From Glycomyces sp. NRRL B-16210 (GTDB lineage Bacteria; Actinomycetota; Actinomycetes; Mycobacteriales; Micromonosporaceae), in assembly GCF_000719515.1 (NCBI RefSeq), contig NZ_JOGR01000002.1, forward strand, positions 248,001-312,000: a DNA stretch of 64,000 nucleotides, in the 5' to 3' direction. Position numbers and translations under genes: made by a program. Position 1 is the stretch's first letter; each line of letters starts with the position of its first letter. This document shows positions 62,982 to 64,000 of this stretch, piece after piece. Below the pieces are notes generated by a model. That model saw nothing but the letters and a program-made list of their open reading frames with translations. It did no database searches and was not told the DNA's origin.

Positions 62982-64000
62982 TCAGGCGGGCAGGCCGAAG
63001 ATCTCGGCGAACCTGCCCCGCATGAGGTCCCGGCCCTTCCAGGCGGCCACGTCCTCGACCGACAGCAGCACCGGGCCGTGCTCGGAGGGGATCTGCCCCA
63101 CGCCGAGATCGGGCCCCAGCGGCAGCAGTATCACCGGAACGGGTGAGGGCCGGTACTCACTGGTCGGCTCCTCGCCGTTCGCCTGGGCGATGATGTTGGC
63201 GGCCACCACCTCCGCGTGCTGCATGGCGAACCCCGCCCGCTTCTCCTCGGGCACGTCGGTGACGTCCCCGACCGCGTACACGTGGGCGTGTCCCTCCACA
63301 TTGAGCTGCGCGGTGACCGGGAGGCGCCCGTGCTCGTCCAACGGCGCGAAGGCCTCGCCGAGGTATCCGGAGTTGACGGTGACGCCGTAGGCGCGGAACC
63401 AGATGTCGGCCTCGATCGTCTCGCCGCCGACCGCGGCCGCGACGGTCCCGGCCCTTCCGGGTTCGAGGTCGGGTTCGGTCTCGAAGCCGGCGCCGAGGCG
63501 CAGCTCGACGCCGATCCGGTCGAGCTGCCGGTGCAGTTCGGCGCGCAGTTCCTCCTCGTATCCGGTGAAGAGCTCGGCGCGCGGGTCCACGACGGTCACC
63601 CGCTTCTGGGGCCACACCGCCTTGATCTCGCCCGCGAGTTCGAGGCCGACGGCGCCTGCGCCGGCGATGAGCACGCGCTCGGCCCCGGACAGGTCCGCGT
63701 GCGTCTCCTTGAGGTGCGCGAGGGCCTCGGCGGTCGAGTCGGTGCGGGTCTTGGCCGGGTAGGGGTAGCCCGAGCCGGTGGCGATGACGATGTAGTCGGC
63801 CTCGACCCGCTCGCCGGAGGCGAGCGTGACGCCCTCGGGGTCCACGGCGGAGGCGTACTCGCGGATCTGGCTGCCGCGCTTGAGCAGCGAGTCGTAGGGG
63901 AAGAAGATCGCGTCGGCCCATTCCTCGGGCCGGGTCAGGGCCCGCAGCGAGCCGGCGGCGTTGACGAAGGCGTCCTTCGGTTCGATGAGGAGCACGTCGG
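62982..64000 (-). CDS. FAD-dependent NAD(P)H oxidoreductase (Ndh/AIF-like), N-terminus beyond window
   Basis: The frame is open to the window edge; the first FAD motif is missing. Visible from DVLLIEPKDAFVNAAGSLRA: substrate/FAD loop, YIVIATGSGYPYPAKTRTDS, NAD motif VLIAGAGAVGLELAGEIKAV, VTVVDPRAELFTGYEEELRA, ADIWFRAYGVTVNSGYLGEA and second FAD motif VYAVGDVTDVPEEKRAGFAM with Gln-His (MQHAE). It matches the apoptosis-inducing factor/Fsp1-like branch of type II NADH dehydrogenase-like reductases, which reduce quinones. PLGPDLGVGQIPSEHG near the end is typical of the actinobacterial group. Confidence 0.92.
   Translation of the reverse strand, partial: DVLLIEPKDAFVNAAGSLRALTRPEEWADAIFFPYDSLLKRGSQIREYASAVDPEGVTLASGERVEADYIVIATGSGYPYPAKTRTDSTAEALAHLKETHADLSGAERVLIAGAGAVGLELAGEIKAVWPQKRVTVVDPRAELFTGYEEELRAELHRQLDRIGVELRLGAGFETEPDLEPGRAGTVAAAVGGETIEADIWFRAYGVTVNSGYLGEAFAPLDEHGRLPVTAQLNVEGHAHVYAVGDVTDVPEEKRAGFAMQHAEVVAANIIAQANGEEPTSEYRPSPVPVILLPLGPDLGVGQIPSEHGPVLLSVEDVAAWKGRDLMRGRFAEIFGLPA

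Noticed and set aside
1..64000. Genomic island or prophage boundaries, tRNA attachment sites, insertion sequences
   Set aside because: No integrase, transposase, tRNA gene, target-site duplication or phage structural gene could be found on either strand.

Overview
This 64 kb window is chromosomal DNA from a high-GC Gram-positive actinomycete. The GC content is roughly 70% with strong G/C at third codon positions, there are many GTG starts, and several actinobacterial families are present: DUF4333-type lipoproteins, a DUF574-type methyltransferase, short 'hydrophobic proteins', HxlR/PadR/MmyB-type regulators and sugar ABC operons without their own ATPase. Secreted plant-polysaccharide enzymes suggest a soil or plant-associated organism. 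A Glycomycetaceae-like affiliation is a guess from gene content only. I see no tRNA, rRNA, CRISPR array, IS element or prophage.

Layout. 1-10 kb: oxidoreductase tail, MerR with a divergent membrane protein, lipoproteins, two small hydrophobic proteins, a methyltransferase, then a SCP1.201/DddA-like deaminase toxin with an Imm1-type immunity gene, and an NmrA reductase divergent from TetR. 10-17.5 kb: GNAT, MmyB-type regulator divergent from an SDR, aldo/keto reductase, membrane protein, flavin disulfide reductase. 17.8-23 kb: large secreted GH30, membrane protein, PP2C phosphatase. 23-30.7 kb: HxlR/QorB-like pair, NmrA reductase, PadR divergent from a four-gene OpuC-type osmoprotectant transporter, and an aldo/keto reductase divergent from HxlR. 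30.7-35.8 kb: two secreted CBM13-GH43 enzymes, a lipoprotein and a third, apparently cytoplasmic GH43. 36-46 kb: regulators, methyltransferase, NmrA/HxlR pair, nitrilase-family hydrolase, SDR, metallophosphoesterase and two alpha/beta hydrolases. 46.5-52.8 kb: LacI regulator and divergent sugar ABC operon ending in a GH2 enzyme. 53-64 kb: a nonsense-broken isocitrate lyase/PEP mutase-family gene, thioesterase, secreted CE1-CBM2 esterase, LysE exporter, large orphan membrane protein, histidine phosphatase, DUF574 methyltransferase, MarR, and the edge of a flavin oxidoreductase.

How the parts work together. One theme is hemicellulose/pectin-side-chain use: GH30, two secreted GH43 and the CE1-CBM2 esterase would act outside the cell; the LacI-controlled importer takes up oligosaccharides; GH2 and the third GH43 could finish hydrolysis inside. 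A second theme is a run of divergent regulator-oxidoreductase pairs (TetR, MmyB, three HxlR), with visible operators at several.

The most unusual structural feature is that several genes are followed by one or more diverged copies of their own 3' end, including the stop codon (TetR, MmyB regulator, NmrA reductase, two alpha/beta hydrolases, probably a methyltransferase). In two cases the copy differs mainly at synonymous positions, which suggests decayed tandem genes or gene-replacement scars. Other gene-free stretches hold degenerate tandem repeats of about 31, 61, 81 and 92 bp. One GH43 gene has lost its stop codon in such a repeat and stays open through about 700 bp of its neighbour.
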